Positions 28,465 through 38,473 are shown, counted from the stretch's first letter. The stretch is 64,000 nucleotides of DNA from an uncultured Winogradskyella sp. (GCF_937958655.1 NZ_CALGNH010000032.1:1-64000), one strand, 5' to 3'. Numbers and translations: made by a program. The notes: generated from the sequence alone by a model not told the origin.

Positions 28465-28491
28465 AAACTAACAACAAATAACTAAAAGAAT

Positions 28492-28785
28492 ATGTATTTA
28501 GAAATCGTATCACCAGAAGCTACTCTATTAAGTACAGAAGTTGACTCTGTTGTTGTGCCAGGTGTTAATGGTGAGTTTGAAATGCTTAAAAATCACGCTC
28601 CTATTATTTCAATTTTAAAAGCTGGTACAATTAAGATTAATACGCACACACAAAACCACTTGGTTTTTGATGAATTACATGCAGATGTTATTCCGCACAA
28701 GGATGATAAAAAAGTATTAACTGTGAAAATAAACTCTGGTACCATTGAAATGAAAGATAATAAGCTTATAATACTAGCGGACTAA
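28492..28785 (+). CDS. atpC: F1F0 ATP synthase subunit epsilon (short form)
   Basis: A 97-residue protein made of the N-terminal beta-sandwich of epsilon only: MYLEIVSPEATLLS and VVVPGVNGEFEMLKNHAPIISIL-type segments. The C-terminal two-helix inhibitory arm found in E. coli epsilon (about 138 residues in total) is absent, as in other Bacteroidetes. It couples F1 to the c-ring through gamma. It follows atpD by 83 bases containing a hairpin, and is closed by a terminator at 28811. Confidence 0.95.
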   Translation: MYLEIVSPEATLLSTEVDSVVVPGVNGEFEMLKNHAPIISILKAGTIKINTHTQNHLVFDELHADVIPHKDDKKVLTVKINSGTIEMKDNKLIILAD

Positions 28786-28810
28786 AGATTTTTAGCAAAT
28801 TATTTTAGAT

Positions 28811-28855
28811 AAAAAAAGACGAGGTCTATTAATTTAAACCTCGTCTTTTTTATTT
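28811..28855. terminator. Terminator downstream of atpC
   Basis: The stem AAAAAAGACGAGGT pairs with ACCTCGTCTTTTTT around a 12-nt loop. Symmetric A/T ends let it act for atpC and for the convergent TPR gene. Confidence 0.85.
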
Positions 28856-28875
28856 AGAGTATATAAAAACCTGTT

Positions 28876-29592
28876 TTAGTTTTTATTTGCTGCTGCAGCT
28901 TTTTGAGCTTTCTGACTTTCTAAAGCTTGTCTGCTTACCTTAGCCATATTAAAATTTGGATCAATTGCTAAAGCCTCATTAAGCAGTTTTAATGCAGGAT
29001 CAATATTTGTATCCCTATTTTCAGAAAACAATACTATTCCTTTAAGATAAAGTAATGCTGCTTTCATCGTTGTTTCATAGGGTTGTTGTGATTCGTAAAA
29101 TGCACGTTTCATATCGTCTTTTACATTAGCTAAGCCATATTCAATATCTCGCCTAGCTCCTGCAATATCATTAATCTGAACTTTAATATCTGCCATTTCA
29201 TAAGCTAAGTATACATTTGGATTTCTTTTAAATAAGACCTCGTAATGCTCAATGGCCATCTTAGGCTGTTTTAAGTTTTTTAAGGCCAATGCTTTCACTT
29301 CTACATTCATATCAGAATCAGATACATTCTTTTCTACTCCAATGGTATTAAGTGCCTGTAAATATTTTCCATCCGATAAATAGAGATAAGCTAGCGTATC
29401 TTGCCTTTCTATAGACGGTTCTATAATATTTAGATGTGTTAAAGCATTAATAATCCCTTGCACATCTCCTTGTTTTTTCATTTGTTTATAAAAGGTCTCA
29501 TAATGCGTTTTTAATTCTGCATTAGTCTGTGCATAACTAAAAGCACATAATAACATCACAAAGCATGTTGCAATAATTTTAAACTGTTTCAT
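28876..29592 (-). CDS. Exported TPR-repeat protein
   Basis: A 238-residue protein with a signal peptide (ATCFVMLLCAFSYAQ, cleavage near residue 21) and a mainly helical body with tetratricopeptide-like repeats (KQPKMAIEHYEVLFKRNPN; DPALKLLNEALAIDPNFN). The C-terminus is Ala/Lys-rich. TPR domains hold proteins together, so it is probably a periplasmic scaffold; no partner can be named. It ends close to the atpC terminator and is monocistronic or paired loosely with the next minus-strand gene. Confidence 0.65.
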   Translation of the reverse strand: MKQFKIIATCFVMLLCAFSYAQTNAELKTHYETFYKQMKKQGDVQGIINALTHLNIIEPSIERQDTLAYLYLSDGKYLQALNTIGVEKNVSDSDMNVEVKALALKNLKQPKMAIEHYEVLFKRNPNVYLAYEMADIKVQINDIAGARRDIEYGLANVKDDMKRAFYESQQPYETTMKAALLYLKGIVLFSENRDTNIDPALKLLNEALAIDPNFNMAKVSRQALESQKAQKAAAANKN

Positions 29593-29668
29593 TTCTATAT
29601 TAATTTTAAGAGCTAAATCTAAAAAAATTAAATATAATAGGCTTAAAAAACTATTAATATAATTTAAT

Positions 29669-30478
29669 TCAAATAGCGTGTTTGAATTTATAATTCAAAA
29701 GCTGTTCCAAGTTGTTATTTTTAATTCGTTTTCCTTTACTTAATTCTTTATTATTAAAACGTGGCAAAGGTAATTTATGACCTTTACAAAAAGATACGTA
29801 ATAATCTTCTTTTTTAGGATGGTGTGGATATGCAGCATTAAATGTTGTATTCCACATATTCTTATCAATAATTTCAGAGATGATCCCAATACAATCTTTG
29901 AGATGAATTAGATTTAATGGAGCACTTGGGTTGGGTATATTATCTTTTCCAGACAAATACTTCCCTGGGTGACGTTGAGCACCAATAAGGCCACCAAATC
30001 TCAGAATTGTGGTATTAAAATTTGAGTTTTCACTAAGCATTCTTTCAATAGTTATAAGTTGCTGTGCGATTTTTGATGTAGCATTTGGTAGTGTGGTATC
30101 AGTGATTAGAGGCAAACGCTCTTCATTTTTAAATACAGTCGTAGAGCTAATGTATAATACATTTTTTACTTGATGCTTTTCTAACACCTTTATAAAGTGT
30201 TCTATTTCAGCGATGTGATTTTTAGAAGGGTTTCTTCTTAAACCTGGCGGAACATTAATAATGACAGTATTACTGCCATCAATAAACCCAGAACTATCAC
30301 CAACAATTTCAGCTTCCGTTAATTGAACTAAATACCCTTTTATAGAGGCATTTATTAGTAATTTTAATTTATCATTTGAGGTCGTAGACCCCTTAATTTT
30401 ATATCCTTTTTTAATAAGGGATTTTGCTAGTGGAAAGCCTAACCAACCACAGCCAATTATACTAATATGAGAGTTCAA
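29669..30478 (-). CDS. NAD(P)-binding epimerase/dehydratase-like protein
   Basis: A 269-residue Rossmann-fold protein. ISIIGCGWLGFPLAKSLIKKG (6-26) is a GxGxxG-type dinucleotide-binding loop, VLYISSTTVF holds an SDR-like Ser region, and ILRFGGLIGAQRHPGKYL resembles extended SDR proteins of the YeeZ type. The classical YxxxK catalytic pair is not evident, so it may be an atypical SDR. Substrate unknown. It is divergent from the CBS-domain gene. Confidence 0.65.
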   Translation of the reverse strand: MNSHISIIGCGWLGFPLAKSLIKKGYKIKGSTTSNDKLKLLINASIKGYLVQLTEAEIVGDSSGFIDGSNTVIINVPPGLRRNPSKNHIAEIEHFIKVLEKHQVKNVLYISSTTVFKNEERLPLITDTTLPNATSKIAQQLITIERMLSENSNFNTTILRFGGLIGAQRHPGKYLSGKDNIPNPSAPLNLIHLKDCIGIISEIIDKNMWNTTFNAAYPHHPKKEDYYVSFCKGHKLPLPRFNNKELSKGKRIKNNNLEQLLNYKFKHAI

Positions 30479-30535
30479 TTACGTATCTGTTTTTAATGTG
30501 TAAAGTTAAGTAAGTATTCTATGGTTCGGTTAGAT

Positions 30536-30566
30536 TTTGCTAAACAATTAATTTTCAGTAACTTTA
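30536..30566 (+). promoter_or_regulatory. Promoter for the CBS-domain gene
   Basis: TTTG (30536-30539), 19 bases, then TAACTTTA (30559-30566), one mismatch from TAnnTTTG. The leader would be about 20 nt. Confidence 0.5.
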
Positions 30567-30591
30567 AGTAAACTCTTAAAAAATTAAGGTT

Positions 30592-31080
30592 ATGGGAATA
30601 AAAAGTTTTCAGGGTTCGCGCAAACAACAGCAAAGTACTTCGCAACCAGTGGCACTAAAAGTAAAGGACTATATGACCACTAGTCTTATAACGTTTAAGC
30701 CCGAACAATCCGTACAAGACGTTGTTGAATCGTTAATAAAACATAAAATCTCTGGAGGCCCTGTTGTGAATGAAAAAAATGAAATAGTAGGTATAATTTC
30801 TGAAGGAGATTGTTTAAAACAACTGAGTGAAAGTAGATACTACAATATGCCACTAAAGCATGATAATGTTGAAAAACGAATGGCTAAAAATGTAGAAACT
30901 ATTGACGGAAATATGGATGTTTTTGATGCGGCAAATAAATTCTTACAATCAAAAATAAGACGTTTCCCTATTGTTGAAAATGGAAAACTTGTGGGGCAAA
31001 TTAGTCAAAAAGATATATTAAAAGCTGCATTGCAATTAAAAGGTGAAAATTGGAATAGTAGCACCAAGAGTAGTTCTTAG
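30592..31080 (+). CDS. CBS-domain protein
   Basis: A 162-residue protein made of two CBS motifs in tandem: residues about 22-78 (VKDYMTTSLITFKPEQSVQD, ending GIISEGDCLKQL) and about 90-150 (VEKRMAKNVETIDGNMDVFD, ending GQISQKDILKAAL). A CBS pair binds adenine nucleotides such as AMP, ATP or SAM and usually regulates another protein. There is no attached catalytic domain. The N-terminus is Gln/Ser-rich. Its end overlaps the convergent zinc-ribbon gene by 4 bases. Confidence 0.88.
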   Translation: MGIKSFQGSRKQQQSTSQPVALKVKDYMTTSLITFKPEQSVQDVVESLIKHKISGGPVVNEKNEIVGIISEGDCLKQLSESRYYNMPLKHDNVEKRMAKNVETIDGNMDVFDAANKFLQSKIRRFPIVENGKLVGQISQKDILKAALQLKGENWNSSTKSSS

Positions 31081-31427
31081 TCATCTCGCTTTACTAAGGC
31101 ATAATATTCGCCTTTTAAGGGTAAGTAACCTTGGTCGTATACAAAGTAATAGACAGTACCTACTTTTGTTGTGTACAAACTTGTTATATAGTTAAAATCA
31201 AAGCCTTTTTCTATTAGTTTGGCTCTAGAGCATTTTGTTTTTTTATTAGGATTTAAAGCTTCTAAGATTCTATAGTTTTTTCTAAGCCTATTATTTGTAT
31301 TTCTTATAAGGTTTTTAGAATCTTTATTAAGGCGATTATTATAAGTATTCCTGCAGCCATCATTACAGAATTTTTTATCAATTCTGCCAATGATTCTATT
31401 GCCACATTCTAAACAATTTACCTGCAT
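31077..31427 (-). CDS. Small zinc-ribbon protein
   Basis: A 116-residue protein with a treble-clef/zinc-ribbon start: C5, C8, C21 and C25 in NCLECGN and KFCNDGCRNTYNN. A basic, Asn/Arg-rich helix follows (about 28-50), then a beta-rich C-terminus (GTVYYFVYDQGYLPL). Similar short proteins occur in Flavobacteriaceae without assigned function; nucleic-acid binding is plausible from the zinc site and positive charge. It is convergent with the CBS gene and divergent from ssb. Confidence 0.7.
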   Translation of the reverse strand: MQVNCLECGNRIIGRIDKKFCNDGCRNTYNNRLNKDSKNLIRNTNNRLRKNYRILEALNPNKKTKCSRAKLIEKGFDFNYITSLYTTKVGTVYYFVYDQGYLPLKGEYYALVKRDD

Positions 31428-31737
31428 CTTATTACTTTATATCTACAAGATATAAAAACATTAATAAGGACCCAAAATATCATAAAAATTCATTTTTAAT
31501 ATTTTAATTATTAAGTCTTAGAGCTAAAGTAAGTTCTTTTTAATCGATTACTTATACCCAATCGAATTTCTATTTAAACATTATATAATTGATATACAAA
31601 TATTTATTCATTTACAATCATTTACAAACGTATGTAAATGAATAACAACCGAATACTAGAGCAAACACTTATCAACTTTGTACTGTTGAGAATAAATCTC
31701 GATATTATTAACTGTTTAACACATAAAATTAGAACAC
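31428..31737. other. AT-rich divergent promoter region of ssb and zinc-ribbon gene
   Basis: 310 bases without a gene. It holds an inverted repeat (31604-31645) and, closer to ssb, CAACTTTG, which is one base from a TAnnTTTG box. Otherwise I see nothing distinctive. Confidence 0.5.
31604..31645. promoter_or_regulatory. 13-bp inverted repeat upstream of ssb
   Basis: TTATTCATTTACA (31604-31616) and TGTAAATGAATAA (31633-31645) are exact reverse complements, 16 bases apart. The spacer repeats CATTTACA once more and forms an imperfect palindrome with the right arm (TTTACAAACGTATGTAAA). This arrangement fits a multi-site operator, about 90-130 bases before ssb. Confidence 0.45.
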
Positions 31738-32070
31738 ATGAACACATTAAGAAACAAAGTACAGTTAATTGGTAACTTAGGTAATGATCCTCAAATTATC
31801 AATTTGGAAAATGGCAAAAAACTAGCAAAATTTTCTTTAGCTACAAATGAGAGTTATAAGAATGCAAAAGGTGAGAAGGTCAATCAGACCGATTGGCATA
31901 ATCTAATCGCATGGGGAAAGACCGCTGACATTATCGAAAAATTTGTTACTAAGGGTAAAGAAATAGCCATTGAAGGTAAGTTAACAACCCGCAGTTGGGA
32001 AGACAAAGATGGTGTTAAACGTTACACCACTGAAGTGGTTTGTAACGAGCTTTTAATGCTTAGTAAATAA
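31738..32070 (+). CDS. ssb: Single-stranded DNA-binding protein, short form
   Basis: A 110-residue OB-fold SSB: NKVQLIGNLGNDPQI at the start, KFSLATNESYK, WHNLIAWGKTADII and GKLTTRSWEDKDGVKRYTTEV. The usual Gly/Pro-rich linker and acidic C-terminal tip (DDDIPF type) are missing; the gene stops right after the OB fold (NELLMLSK). It should bind ssDNA but lacks the tail that recruits partner proteins. This suggests a second, specialised SSB beside a full-length one elsewhere. A terminator follows. Confidence 0.9.
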   Translation: MNTLRNKVQLIGNLGNDPQIINLENGKKLAKFSLATNESYKNAKGEKVNQTDWHNLIAWGKTADIIEKFVTKGKEIAIEGKLTTRSWEDKDGVKRYTTEVVCNELLMLSK

Positions 32071-32095
32071 CGCATAAATAACTATTTAATTTAAT

Positions 32096-32131
32096 AAAAA
32101 AAAGGAGATGTTTGTAGCATCTCCTTTTTTT
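32096..32131 (+). terminator. Terminator after ssb
   Basis: AAAAGGAGATG and CATCTCCTTTT form an 11-bp stem with loop TTTGTAG, followed by a T run. Confidence 0.85.
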
Positions 32132-32139
32132 AAAATATT

Positions 32140-32396
32140 TCATATAATTATTTTAACTACTTTTTTAGTAACGCTTATACCAGAATCTGTCTTAGCTATC
32201 TTTATAAAGTAAAGTTCCCTTTCTAAATCTTGCAGATTAGATATCGTTCGCCAGCCGTCATCTGTAGTAGTTGCTTCAATACTTTTAACAAGTCTACCTA
32301 TTTACATCCAATAAATCTAGATTGTATACTGCACCACTATTACCCTTATTAATCCTAATAGAAACACGGCCTAAAAATGGATTAGGTTTATCAACT
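32140..32396 (-). pseudogene. Relic of a T9SS type A C-terminal sorting domain
   Basis: On the minus strand the sequence reads NPFLGRVSIRINKGNSG, then VYNLDLLDVN, breaks at an extra A, and resumes in the next frame as GRLVKSIEATTTDDG, SNLQDLERELYFIKIAKTD and SVTKKVVKI, ending at TGA 32140. It closely matches the sorting domain at the end of the metalloprotease-like gene at 61321 (for example NLQDLERALYFIKV). The body of the protein is gone and a second indel seems to lie just before the PNPF motif. It is an orphan fragment of a lost or recombined secreted protein. Confidence 0.8.
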
Positions 32397-32423
32397 CAAC
32401 AATCTTAGTTGCAATATTTCTAT

Positions 32424-32456
32424 AAAAAAAGCGTCCAAAATATTATTGGACGCTTT
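32424..32456 (-). terminator. Terminator for the OmpA/TSP3 gene
   Basis: GCGTCCAA and TTGGACGC form the core stem, extended by A/T pairs, with seven T at the 3' end on the minus strand (32424-32430). Confidence 0.8.
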
Positions 32457-32510
32457 TAATTATAATAATAATCAAGTTTTTACACTACGATTATATAGGA
32501 GTTGATGAAA

Positions 32511-33914
32511 TTAATTTCTTAATTTAACTTCTACTCTTCTATTTTCTTTTCTACCAGCTCTGGTTTTATTATTAGCAATTGGATTATCTTCACCAAAACC
32601 TCTAGCTATTAACCTATCAGCGTTAATACCATTAGCAATTAAATAATCTCTAACTGCATTTGCTCTTCTATCAGATAATGCTTGATTACTAGATTTAGAA
32701 CCTACACTATCAGTATGTCCTTCGATAGTAAAGTTAGCTCTAGGGTATTCCTTAAATATAGCCACCATTGCTTGTAATACTTGATCAGTCTCTTTTTTAA
32801 ACGAGGCTTTACCTGTATCAAATAATATACGTCTTGCGTACGAATTTAATTCGTTTACTACCTCTACAGTAGGTGCAACTTCTGGGCATCCATTGTTAGC
32901 AACAACACCTGCTTCGTTAGGACACTTATCGTCTTTATCTAAAATACCATCACCATCGGTATCTGGCCAAGGGCAACCTTTGTTAGCAACAGGACCAGCT
33001 TCGTTAGGACAAGCGTCGTCACCATCTGCAACACCGTCACCATCAGCATCTGGACAACCCATTAATGCTTTTAAACCTGCAACAGAAGGGCATTTGTCAT
33101 CTTTATCTACAATACCATCACCATCAGTATCTGGACAGCCGTTAAACTCAGCTAAACCAGCAGTATTTGGACAATCATCTTTAGAATCTTGTATACCGTC
33201 ACCATCACTATCTGGACAACCATTAAAAATCTCTAATCCTGCTTCTTCTGGACAAGCATCATCTTTATCGTAAATACCATCACCGTCAGTATCAGTGCCA
33301 CCAAATTGGAATATAATACCTGCAGAGTGTTGAAAATGCTTTGGACGATTATCTTCAAATGAATGCTTGTATGTAGATTGCAATTCAATACCAAACTTTT
33401 CAGATAACCAAATTTTAACAGAAGCCTGACCGTTAAGTGATGCTGTGCCTAATTCATCTGCCCAGAAATAACCACCACCAACTCCGATAGATGGGTCAAA
33501 CCATCCACCTTCGCCGTTAATAAGATTTCTAAAACTATAAGATAAAAGAGCATCTGCGGCATAATAGGTTATTCCGTTTATTTTAGCAGTGGTTTCTTCA
33601 CCTGTTATAAGGTCAACATTTGAACCAACTTTAGAAATTCTGTTAACAGAACCAGCACCCGTTAACGTAAAACCGTCACTAAGGTATCTAGATACTGTAA
33701 ATCTCGATATTGAAGGTAAAATATTCCAATGATCATTGGCATTAAAAAACTCATCAAAATAGTCTCCTTGAGGTAAATCCTCTCCAACAGGATAAAGGTC
33801 AATAGCATTAGTACCGATACCAAAGGCCCATGGATTGTTTTTATCTTGAGCGTTGGTAGTACTTAATCCTATAAAAAGTACTGCAACAAATAATAATCTG
33901 CTAAGATTTTTCAT
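32511..33914 (-). CDS. OmpA-family outer-membrane protein with TSP3 repeats
   Basis: A 467-residue protein: signal peptide (1-22, [17 protein letters not shown]), an N-terminal beta-barrel-like domain (about 25-200), and five thrombospondin type 3 calcium-binding repeats (about 205-340) of the form [15 protein letters not shown]. The C-terminal OmpA domain (about 350-467) contains [20 protein letters not shown] and NRRVEVKL, which bind peptidoglycan. It tethers the outer membrane to the wall and is probably abundant: it has the best promoter match in the window and its own terminator. Confidence 0.93.
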   Translation of the reverse strand: MKNLSRLLFVAVLFIGLSTTNAQDKNNPWAFGIGTNAIDLYPVGEDLPQGDYFDEFFNANDHWNILPSISRFTVSRYLSDGFTLTGAGSVNRISKVGSNVDLITGEETTAKINGITYYAADALLSYSFRNLINGEGGWFDPSIGVGGGYFWADELGTASLNGQASVKIWLSEKFGIELQSTYKHSFEDNRPKHFQHSAGIIFQFGGTDTDGDGIYDKDDACPEEAGLEIFNGCPDSDGDGIQDSKDDCPNTAGLAEFNGCPDTDGDGIVDKDDKCPSVAGLKALMGCPDADGDGVADGDDACPNEAGPVANKGCPWPDTDGDGILDKDDKCPNEAGVVANNGCPEVAPTVEVVNELNSYARRILFDTGKASFKKETDQVLQAMVAIFKEYPRANFTIEGHTDSVGSKSSNQALSDRRANAVRDYLIANGINADRLIARGFGEDNPIANNKTRAGRKENRRVEVKLRN

Positions 33915-33953
33915 ATTCTTAATTAATTTAATTTTTTAAGTGTTAATTGTTGG

Positions 33954-33984
33954 CAAATGTAAGTTGTTAAACTTTATTAACAAA
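33954..33984 (-). promoter_or_regulatory. Promoter for the OmpA/TSP3 gene
   Basis: Minus-strand TTTG (33981-33984), a 19-base spacer and TACATTTG (33954-33961): full consensus. A second -7-like box, TATATTTG, lies at 33987-33994. The leader would be about 33 nt, the same geometry as at lspA. Confidence 0.68.
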
Positions 33985-34040
33985 GACAAATATATAAAAA
34001 TATTGTTACAACGCCCTAAAATAGTGAGTTTGTAACCATT

Positions 34041-35234
34041 TTAAATAACTTTAAGTTCTTTGCCTACTTTAACAAAAGCCTTAATAGCTTTGTCTAATTG
34101 CTTCTGTGTGTGTGCTGCTGATAATTGCACTCTAATTCTTGCTCTTTCTTTGGGAACTACAGGATAAAAGAAACCAATAACATACACCCCTTCTTCTAAA
34201 AGCATGTTTGCCATAGTTTGAGATAATTTGGCATCGTATAACATTACTGGTACTATTGCAGAATCACCATCTACAATATCAAACCCAGCATCTTTCATTC
34301 CTTTTTTAAAATATTTTGTATTCCAATCTACTTTATCTCTTAGGCTATTGTCATTTTTTAGCATATCAAATACTTTTATAGACGCCCCAACAATACCTGG
34401 AGCTAAAGAGTTTGAAAACAAGTAGGGACGCGAGCGCTGACGTAAGATTTCAATGATTTCTTTTTTTGCTGTGGTATAACCTCCCATAGCTCCTCCCATG
34501 GCTTTTCCTAAAGTACCTGTAATAATATCTATTCTACCTAATACTCCTTTTTCTTCGAGGGTACCTATACCTGTTTCACCAATAAAACCTGTGGCATGAC
34601 ACTCGTCTATCATTACCATTGCATCGTATTCATCGGCTAGGTCACAAATTTTATCTAGCGGTGCAACGAGGCCATCCATAGAAAATACTCCATCTGTAAC
34701 TATGATTTTGAAACGTGCACCATTTTCATTTGCAGCAATGAGTTGTTGCTCTAAATCTGCCATGTTGTTGTTTTGGTAACGATACCTTGCAGCTTTGCAA
34801 AGCCTAACACCATCTATTATTGATGCATGGTTTAAAGAATCTGATATAATTGCATCTTCTTTGGTTAATAAGGGCTCAAAAACACCACCATTAGCATCAA
34901 AAGCAGCAGCATATAAAATAGTACCTTCAGTACCATAGAAATCTGCTATTTTTTGTTCGAGTTCCTTATGAATGTCCTGTGTTCCACAAATAAAACGCAC
35001 AGAAGACATACCAAAACCATGAGAATCCATAGTGTCTTTTGCAGCTTTTATAACTTCTGGATGTGAGGATAAACCTAAATAATTGTTAGCACAAAAATTT
35101 AAAACTTTTTGGCCAGTATTTAGCGTAATTTCTGCCCCTTGAGGTGATGTTATAATGCGTTCTTCTTTAAAAAGACCAGCATCTTTTATAGATTCTATTT
35201 GTTGCTGTAAATGTGTTTTTATATTGCCGTACAT
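34041..35234 (-). CDS. kbl: Glycine C-acetyltransferase (2-amino-3-ketobutyrate CoA ligase)
   Basis: A 397-residue PLP enzyme of the alpha-oxoamine synthase family that converts 2-amino-3-ketobutyrate and CoA to glycine and acetyl-CoA in threonine breakdown. Visible: [16 protein letters not shown] near the start, [13 protein letters not shown] (PLP-ring Asp and His), and [15 protein letters not shown] with the PLP lysine (about residue 245). Length and N-terminus match Kbl. Threonine dehydrogenase, its usual partner, is not adjacent. Confidence 0.93.
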   Translation of the reverse strand: MYGNIKTHLQQQIESIKDAGLFKEERIITSPQGAEITLNTGQKVLNFCANNYLGLSSHPEVIKAAKDTMDSHGFGMSSVRFICGTQDIHKELEQKIADFYGTEGTILYAAAFDANGGVFEPLLTKEDAIISDSLNHASIIDGVRLCKAARYRYQNNNMADLEQQLIAANENGARFKIIVTDGVFSMDGLVAPLDKICDLADEYDAMVMIDECHATGFIGETGIGTLEEKGVLGRIDIITGTLGKAMGGAMGGYTTAKKEIIEILRQRSRPYLFSNSLAPGIVGASIKVFDMLKNDNSLRDKVDWNTKYFKKGMKDAGFDIVDGDSAIVPVMLYDAKLSQTMANMLLEEGVYVIGFFYPVVPKERARIRVQLSAAHTQKQLDKAIKAFVKVGKELKVI

Positions 35235-35274
35235 CTCTTGAATATTTATTTTTTGTAAAGATACTATCTATAAA

Positions 35275-38200
35275 TTATACTTCAATAACACCTACATCTT
35301 CATTTATATAGACTATATACTTATGCTTAGTTGTAAGATCCATAGACTCAACAACAGAGGCATACTGGTTTAGTTGAGACTTATAACTCGGTTTGTGTTC
35401 TCCAGTTTTATAATCAATAATTATCACTTCGTTATTAGCGTTTATATTTAGGCGATCTGGCCTTAAAAGTTGACCAGAACTGGTAATAATATCGCGCTCG
35501 TTGTAGATTTCATAATTATTGGTATAATAGGGTTTTAAAACAGGGTGCTGAATAACTTCTAAAACCAAGTGTCGTAATTCTTCCTCATCTGTTGTTGTGA
35601 TATCTCCTGATAATAGTAATTCATTAAACGCAAAATCTAAATCCACTACAGTTTTAATTTTTGATAATAAAAGATGAACCAAATTACCACGCTCTATCGC
35701 TTTTTCTTGTTTTGTATCCCAAAGCTGACCAGATTTGGTAATAATATTTAGATTATGTACCTCTTTAGGCACAGATATGAGTTGTATAATTTCTGATGTT
35801 TCTTCTTTTTCTTTAGCCTCTTTACTGGTATTAAAGGTGCCAAATTCGTAGCTAAATCGCTGATCGGACCACACGTTTATACTCTGTAAGTACTTAATAA
35901 ACATACCAGAATATGTATTTTCATTTACATCACCTTTAGCACTTATATCCTTTTTAGATATTACATAAAGTTGGTCTACAGCTCTTGTTAGCGTAACATA
36001 GAGTAGATTAATATTATCTAGTTGCAGTTGGGATTCATGCTCATTATATATTTGAGTTCCGGTTTCGCCAAAATGTTCAATATCCTTATTGTAATTTATG
36101 AGCAATGATTCAAAATTAGCAAACTTACTTTTATCTACAGGAAACCAGACTTTAGGTTCTAACTCTTTAGAGATATTAAGATCGGCAAAAGGAAAAATAA
36201 CTATAGGAAACTCTAGCCCTTTAGATTTATGGATAGTTATAATTTGCACCGCATTAGCGTTTTGAGGCGAAACTATACTAAGATTCTCTTTTTTCTTTTC
36301 AAAATAAGTGAGAAATGAAGATAAGTCCGATTTTTGTTTTTGAGTAAACTCTAAAACTACGTCTAAGTAAAACTGAATATAAGCATCGGACGTTTCATTA
36401 AGCTTAAAAATTCTAATAAGCTGCTCAATAAGTTCATAAAGTGGTAACCGCAAAAGCTGATTTTTATTTACAATAATGTTTAGAGTTTCTAAGCTTTTAA
36501 ATACCTTTTCTAAGGTATTATGAAGATGGGTTTCAAAAAATAAATGATAGTCTTCTACATGATGTTGTTTTGCCAAGAATGATAACACTTCAATTTTTAA
36601 ACTATCATTTTCTGGCTGCAGTAATAGTTTTAAAAACGCATTTAAAAATTTTACCCTATTGGAGTTTTTTAGAAGTAAAGTTTCCGAAGATGTAATATTA
36701 ATACCTCTCTCACTAAGATATTCTGCTACTGCAACACCTTGCTTTCCTTTTCTAACAATAACACAAATGTCTTCTAATTTACAACCACGCTTTACACATG
36801 TATTAATAGTGTCATAAACGGCTTTGGTATACAATTCTGTAGAATTATCCTCTTTAGATATCTCTAAAAATTTTAGGTTAACAAAACCATTTAAATTACT
36901 ATTAAAATCTTGCTCAGCGTTTTTGTAAAGTTCTGTATAATCTTGATTTGAAAAATAGCTAGCACTCAAAAAATTAAAGAAGGCATTGTTAAAATTAATT
37001 ATTTCTTTGGCACTTCTGTAATTGGTGCCAAGACTTAAAACTTCAGCTTTAATCTGAAATGGGTTTTTGGTTTTATTATATAAGTTTATAAACTGTTCTG
37101 CTTCTCCACCTCTCCATCTATAAATGGCCTGTTTTGCATCACCTACCAACATAGCAGATCCGTTTGATGCTGATAATGCGTTGTCTAAAAGTGGCACCAA
37201 GTTATCCCATTGCATTTGGGAGGTGTCTTGAAACTCGTCAATAAAATAATGCTTAAATTTTTCTCCTAAACGTTCATAAATAAAAGGGGTAGGTTGATCT
37301 TTTATTTCATTGCTTATAATTTTATTAAATTCTGAAATAAGCATTTTATTTTGCTCCTCTTTAAGACTGTTTAACTCTTTTTGAATAGCATTTAATAGAG
37401 AAAGTGGTGTTATATGTTTTAAAAATCCTTTCTGTTGTTTGAGTTTATAAATTAAGGTTTTTGTTTTTGTAAAAGCTTTGGCAATATTTGGCTGAATACT
37501 ATCTATAGTTTCTGCAATGTTACTTGTTACCCGCTTAGGGTATAGTGCACCACCTTCTAATAAATTATCTTGCCAAATATTTCCGTAAGAAACATTAATT
37601 GTTTTTTCTGATAATTTAATGAAATATTTAGGTATATACTTGCCACTAAAGTCATCATATTTTAACCCACATTCCTCTAATAGGGTTAAAATTGAAGTTG
37701 CCGTTTTTACAATTTCTTCCTCTAAAGTTATTATAGAATTAGATAAAATTTCTTTTAATTGTTTAAAATCCGTTAAGGATTTATCTTTTAAAGCATCTAA
37801 TGATTTTATATCATTTTCGTTGACTAATAGTTTAGCAATTTTATTAAAGTCGTAACTAATATCCCAGCTTTTATCATCATCCGCCTTTTCTATTGCAAAA
37901 TCAACAAGTATAGTTGTTAGCGCGTCATCCTTACCAGCTCTAGAAATTAAGCTATCTACTGCCTCATTAATTAAACGATCTTGATCTAGCTCTACTTCAA
38001 AGTTTACTGGCAACTTTAAGTCGTGTGCAAACGTTCTAATAATACGATGTGTAAAACCGTCTATTGTTGATATATCAAAAGCTCCATAATTATGTATTAT
38101 GTGCTTTAATATGTGTTTAGATTTATTGTGTAGGTACTCAGCAGAAATAGATAACTCACAGCAAATTGTGCTAAACATTGGGTGAGGTGCAGTTAAGGAT

Positions 38201-38406
38201 GTTTTGTCAGAAAATAATTTTAGCATGTTAATAACACGCATTTTCATTTCTCCTACGGCTTTGTTGGTAAATGTAATAGCAAGAACAGACTTAAAATGAT
38301 TATAATTCTTAGCCAAAACCAAAAGTTTTATATACGATTTTGCTATTGTAAATGTTTTACCACTCCCTGCTGAGGCATTATATATAGTGTAAGTAGAATT
38401 TTGCAA
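35275..38406 (-). CDS. UvrD-family helicase/nuclease (AddA/RecB-like), TTG start
   Basis: A 1043-residue superfamily 1 helicase with a C-terminal nuclease. Walker A is [11 protein letters not shown] (10-20), and [27 protein letters not shown] (Walker B), [16 protein letters not shown] and [17 protein letters not shown] are helicase motifs. Near the C-terminus, GNLVHLLL and [15 protein letters not shown] are RecB/AddA-type nuclease motifs. It would process double-strand breaks for recombination. The start must be TTG at 38406: the in-frame upstream stop is 27 bases away and no ATG lies before Walker A. The expected AddB-like nuclease partner is not adjacent. Confidence 0.9.
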   Translation of the reverse strand: MQNSTYTIYNASAGSGKTFTIAKSYIKLLVLAKNYNHFKSVLAITFTNKAVGEMKMRVINMLKLFSDKTSLTAPHPMFSTICCELSISAEYLHNKSKHILKHIIHNYGAFDISTIDGFTHRIIRTFAHDLKLPVNFEVELDQDRLINEAVDSLISRAGKDDALTTILVDFAIEKADDDKSWDISYDFNKIAKLLVNENDIKSLDALKDKSLTDFKQLKEILSNSIITLEEEIVKTATSILTLLEECGLKYDDFSGKYIPKYFIKLSEKTINVSYGNIWQDNLLEGGALYPKRVTSNIAETIDSIQPNIAKAFTKTKTLIYKLKQQKGFLKHITPLSLLNAIQKELNSLKEEQNKMLISEFNKIISNEIKDQPTPFIYERLGEKFKHYFIDEFQDTSQMQWDNLVPLLDNALSASNGSAMLVGDAKQAIYRWRGGEAEQFINLYNKTKNPFQIKAEVLSLGTNYRSAKEIINFNNAFFNFLSASYFSNQDYTELYKNAEQDFNSNLNGFVNLKFLEISKEDNSTELYTKAVYDTINTCVKRGCKLEDICVIVRKGKQGVAVAEYLSERGINITSSETLLLKNSNRVKFLNAFLKLLLQPENDSLKIEVLSFLAKQHHVEDYHLFFETHLHNTLEKVFKSLETLNIIVNKNQLLRLPLYELIEQLIRIFKLNETSDAYIQFYLDVVLEFTQKQKSDLSSFLTYFEKKKENLSIVSPQNANAVQIITIHKSKGLEFPIVIFPFADLNISKELEPKVWFPVDKSKFANFESLLINYNKDIEHFGETGTQIYNEHESQLQLDNINLLYVTLTRAVDQLYVISKKDISAKGDVNENTYSGMFIKYLQSINVWSDQRFSYEFGTFNTSKEAKEKEETSEIIQLISVPKEVHNLNIITKSGQLWDTKQEKAIERGNLVHLLLSKIKTVVDLDFAFNELLLSGDITTTDEEELRHLVLEVIQHPVLKPYYTNNYEIYNERDIITSSGQLLRPDRLNINANNEVIIIDYKTGEHKPSYKSQLNQYASVVESMDLTTKHKYIVYINEDVGVIEV

Positions 38407-38473
38407 AAGATAATTTTTATACCAAAATAGTTAATCTTAATGTTTTATTTAGAACATCTTGCGTTCAAAATTG

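Noticed and set aside
32896-33270. 126-codon plus-strand frame (32893-33273) rich in Pro and Ser
   Set aside because: It is antisense to the TSP3 repeats and is an artefact of their codon pattern.
32890-33300. Regularly spaced repeats resembling a CRISPR or minisatellite
   Set aside because: They encode the Asp-rich TSP3 calcium-binding repeats of the OmpA protein in one open frame.
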